Assembly (NCBI GenBank): GCA_000014925.1
Contig: CP000474.1
Coordinates: 1,054,001 to 1,118,000, forward strand
Source: Paenarthrobacter aurescens TC1
GTDB taxonomy: Bacteria > Actinomycetota > Actinomycetes > Actinomycetales > Micrococcaceae
Direction: 5' to 3'
DNA length: 64,000 bases
The stretch's first letter is position 1; every line of letters begins with the position of its first letter. Made by a program: the position numbers and the translations under genes. Shown piece by piece: positions 62,208 to 64,000 of this stretch. The notes beneath the pieces are model-generated. The model saw only the letters and a program-made list of their open reading frames with translations, did not search any database and was not told the DNA's origin.

Positions 62208-63371
62208 TTAGACGATAGCCGCGCCGAACGCCAGACCCAGCCCGTACGTGGCCGCCGCCGCTCCCAGGCCAATGGCAAGCTGCCGCAGCCCGCGGCTCAG
62301 CGGCGAGGTTCCGGACAACAACCCGACGACGGCGCCAGTCGCCAGAAGCGCGATGCCCACCAGAACGCCGGCCACCAGCAAGGCGGCGATGCCCGTCATG
62401 CCGAAAATGAACGGGAGGATGGGCACGATGGCGCCCGAGGCGAAGAAGCAGAAGCTGGACATCGCAGCGCCCCATGCCGAACCCACGGACTCGTGGTCGT
62501 CAATGGGTGGCTTCTCCGGCTGCAAGGAGAGGCTTGGGTCGCAGTCGCAGCTGAACAGTCCCATGCGCTCGGCAGCGCGGTGCTCCGCGGCTTCGCGCGT
62601 CATGCCCCGGGCCAAGTACACCAGGACCAGTTCGTTGTGCTCGATGTCCAACGACGGCGCCGCGGTCAGAGTGGCCTGCGTGGGCAAAGTGGCATTAAGG
62701 AGTTCCCGCTGTGAGCGGACTGAGACGTATTCGCCCGCACCCATGGACAGCGCACCGGCCAGGAGACCCGCCACGCCACTCATGAGCACCACGGGGCTGG
62801 GCACTCCGGTTGCGGCCATGCCCATGACCAGGGAAAGGTTGCTGACCAGGCCGTCGTTGGCGCCAAAAACGGCAGCGCGGAACGTTCCGGAGAGCCTGTT
62901 GCGACCACGCGTGGCAAGGCCCCGGACTACTTCTTCGTGGATTTGTTCATCTGCCACCATGGCAGGCGTCGCGGCAGGTTCGGTTCCGTACGGGGAGCGG
63001 CCTTCAGCGCGCTGCGCAAGGGCGAGCACAAACACGGAGCCGAAGTTACGGGCCAGGAAGCCCAGGAACCGGCTGCGGCTGGACGCTGCCTTGGGCATTC
63101 CGGCGTGCTCGCCAAGGAGCTTGAGCCAATGGGCCTCGTGCCTGCCTTCGGCCTCGGCCAAAGCGAGCAGGATTTGGCGTTCTTCGCCGTCGCGCCGCTG
63201 GGCAAGCTCCCGGTAGACGGCGGCCTCGGCACGCTCATCGGCCAGGTACTGGCGCCACCGGCGGATGTCCGCGTGCGAGGGAGGCGCGGCTGCTGATTCG
63301 GGGGCTGCTGAGCCGGGGGTGGGGTCCGGAGCTGGGCTCGACGAACTGTGGGATTCCTGGTGCATCTGCAC
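62208..63371 (-). CDS. Ferritin-like domain fused to VIT1/CCC1 transporter (MbfA-like)
   Basis: This 387-residue protein has an N-terminal erythrin/ferritin-like helical domain (about 35-150) with LADERAEAAVYRELAQR, EAEGRHEAHW and ADEQIHEEV. These Glu and His residues are placed to form a di-iron site. Residues about 165-387 are a VIT1/CCC1 membrane domain (FGANDGLVSNLSLVMGMA, GALSMGAGEYVSVRSQ) of about five helices. Such fusions (MbfA) export iron or manganese using an iron-sensing ferritin domain. It fits the iron theme of the window. GTG 63371 or ATG 63365 is the start; GGAG precedes the first by 5 nt. No clear iron box was found upstream. Confidence 0.9.
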   Translation of the reverse strand: MQMHQESHSSSSPAPDPTPGSAAPESAAAPPSHADIRRWRQYLADERAEAAVYRELAQRRDGEERQILLALAEAEGRHEAHWLKLLGEHAGMPKAASSRSRFLGFLARNFGSVFVLALAQRAEGRSPYGTEPAATPAMVADEQIHEEVVRGLATRGRNRLSGTFRAAVFGANDGLVSNLSLVMGMAATGVPSPVVLMSGVAGLLAGALSMGAGEYVSVRSQRELLNATLPTQATLTAAPSLDIEHNELVLVYLARGMTREAAEHRAAERMGLFSCDCDPSLSLQPEKPPIDDHESVGSAWGAAMSSFCFFASGAIVPILPFIFGMTGIAALLVAGVLVGIALLATGAVVGLLSGTSPLSRGLRQLAIGLGAAAATYGLGLAFGAAIV

Positions 63372-63620
63372 TTTGTCTCCTGTGCTGGGTGGGGTAGTTG
63401 CGGCCCCATTGCACGCCCCACACTACCGCTTATCCGCGCGGATTTTTGGCTGGTATTCCTCAACTGGAATGTTCGGTGCACCGTAATTTCCTTGACCCTT
63501 GCCCGTGCCGGTGCTCAGATGGAAGGACAGGGACGGGGCCCTCCCGCCACTGGATCCTGCATTCGGGTCAACGGGCCGAACCGGCCCGGCAGAACCGGCC
63601 CACGAGACGGAGGTTGCACC

Positions 63621-63812
63621 ATGAACACCACCGAATCACACGCCAACTACCCGGAGCGGACAACCATTGAGTCCGACCCGGCCTACGACTACGCCGAAGA
63701 CCAAGAAGTGGATGAGCCCTGGGTTGAGGAAGTGGACGCCCCCGAGGACGACGAACGTGTGGTCCCCCTCGACGAAACCGAAGAATTCCGCGACGAGGAT
63801 GAGGAAATCTAG
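63621..63812 (+). CDS. Small highly acidic protein of unknown function
   Basis: This 63-residue protein is unusually acidic: nearly half of the last 45 residues are Asp or Glu (DYAEDQEVDEPWVEEVDAPE and so on), so it is probably disordered. GGAGG lies 7 nt before ATG 63621, a near-ideal site, which supports real expression. The family is not recognised. It could bind basic proteins, metals or DNA-binding partners, but this is speculation. It converges with a partial minus-strand frame, sharing a CTAG at the stop codons. Confidence 0.75.
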   Translation: MNTTESHANYPERTTIESDPAYDYAEDQEVDEPWVEEVDAPEDDERVVPLDETEEFRDEDEEI

Positions 63813-64000
63813 GATGGATGGTCGCGGCTCAGTGTGAAGTGACGTTGGAGGCCCGCCCGCTTCCCGACGGCCGCAACAGTCACCGTCAGCGTCCTTGACG
63901 CCTCACACCAGCGCGTCGGCAGTATGGCTTTGGCCAATGCTTGCGCGATCAGCTGCGGCTCGGGATATGCGAACTTCCCTGTCCGGGCCTTTGTCGTGAT
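63809..64000 (-). CDS. Possible C-terminal end of a minus-strand gene (partial)
   Basis: A minus-strand frame runs open from the right edge to a TAG at 63809-63811. It encodes about 63 residues of ordinary composition (for example ALAKAILPTRWCEASRTLTV). The stop overlaps the TAG of the acidic gene at CTAG, a tail-to-tail arrangement common in compact genomes. Family and full length are not visible. It could be chance, although no other gene explains this edge. Confidence 0.35.
   Translation of the reverse strand: MTTKARTGKFAYPEPQLIAQALAKAILPTRWCEASRTLTVTVAAVGKRAGLQRHFTLSRDHPS

Overview
The window is a stretch of chromosome from a high-GC actinobacterium, most likely a member of the Micrococcaceae close to Arthrobacter/Paenarthrobacter. 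This is inferred from gene content: DUF3263, DUF3027, LytR_C and WXG100 proteins, an orphan groEL with tandem CIRCE operators, an XPB-type helicase next to its helicase-associated partner, an IdeR-type regulator, and c-di-AMP (ydaO-type) riboswitches ahead of cell-wall hydrolases. Many start codons are GTG or TTG. I saw no integrase, transposase, phage module or CRISPR array, so this looks like backbone chromosome with lineage-specific genes between conserved ones.

Layout. 1-3.8 kb: the end of a ThrE-like exporter, a siderophore-interacting flavoprotein with a DtxR/IdeR box at its start codon, ung, DUF3263, a LytR_C protein and a cold-shock protein. 3.8-7.1 kb: tandem CIRCE elements, groEL, and an RNase HI fused to a DUF4440-like domain. 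7.2-11.8 kb: an orphan WXG100 protein, a two-component system, and a LysE-type exporter divergent from its LysG/ArgP-type regulator. 11.8-14.5 kb: a membrane-fused multicopper oxidase and a DUF6220 protein. 14.7-23.9 kb: XPB helicase and partner, a cold-shock-domain protein, DUF3027, an MFS exporter, serC and ideR. 24-26.6 kb: two c-di-AMP riboswitches, followed by an M23 peptidase and an NlpC/P60 hydrolase. 26.8-32.9 kb: an HNH protein, then a molybdenum-cofactor and oxidoreductase run (mobA-DUF6457, moeA, FdhF/YdeP-type enzyme, fdhD). 33-36 kb: a GH38 alpha-mannosidase. 36.1-40.3 kb: a polar amino-acid (possibly cystine) ABC importer followed by two tandem single-pass helical proteins of unknown function. 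40.5-45.8 kb: an HTH protein with a multi-pass membrane partner, then an ABC-F protein behind a terminator-like hairpin and an ABC exporter. 45.8-52.6 kb: Nudix, DUF6314, tRNA-Arg(CCT), two membrane proteins, an inositol-phosphatase-family enzyme, pcrA/uvrD and a lipoprotein. 52.9-55 kb: sucCD. 55.1-63.8 kb: a large secreted PIG-L/FG-GAP protein, a C26 amidotransferase, a LOG-family protein, twin membrane-anchored matrixin-like metalloproteases, a ferritin-like/VIT1 transporter and a small acidic protein.

How the genes work together. Iron is a recurring theme: IdeR, the boxed siderophore-interacting protein, and the ferritin-VIT1 exporter. Envelope remodelling is another: riboswitch-controlled hydrolases, the LytR_C protein and the anchored proteases. 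The Mo run is self-contained for cofactor finishing: MobA adds the nucleotide, MoeA inserts Mo, and FdhD sulfurates the cofactor of the adjacent enzyme. The parts with the least known function are the twin helical membrane proteins, the HTH/membrane pair, the twin matrixins and the unexplained leader regions (25.47-25.81 kb and 42.0-42.2 kb). All functional calls come from reading motifs by eye, with no database search.
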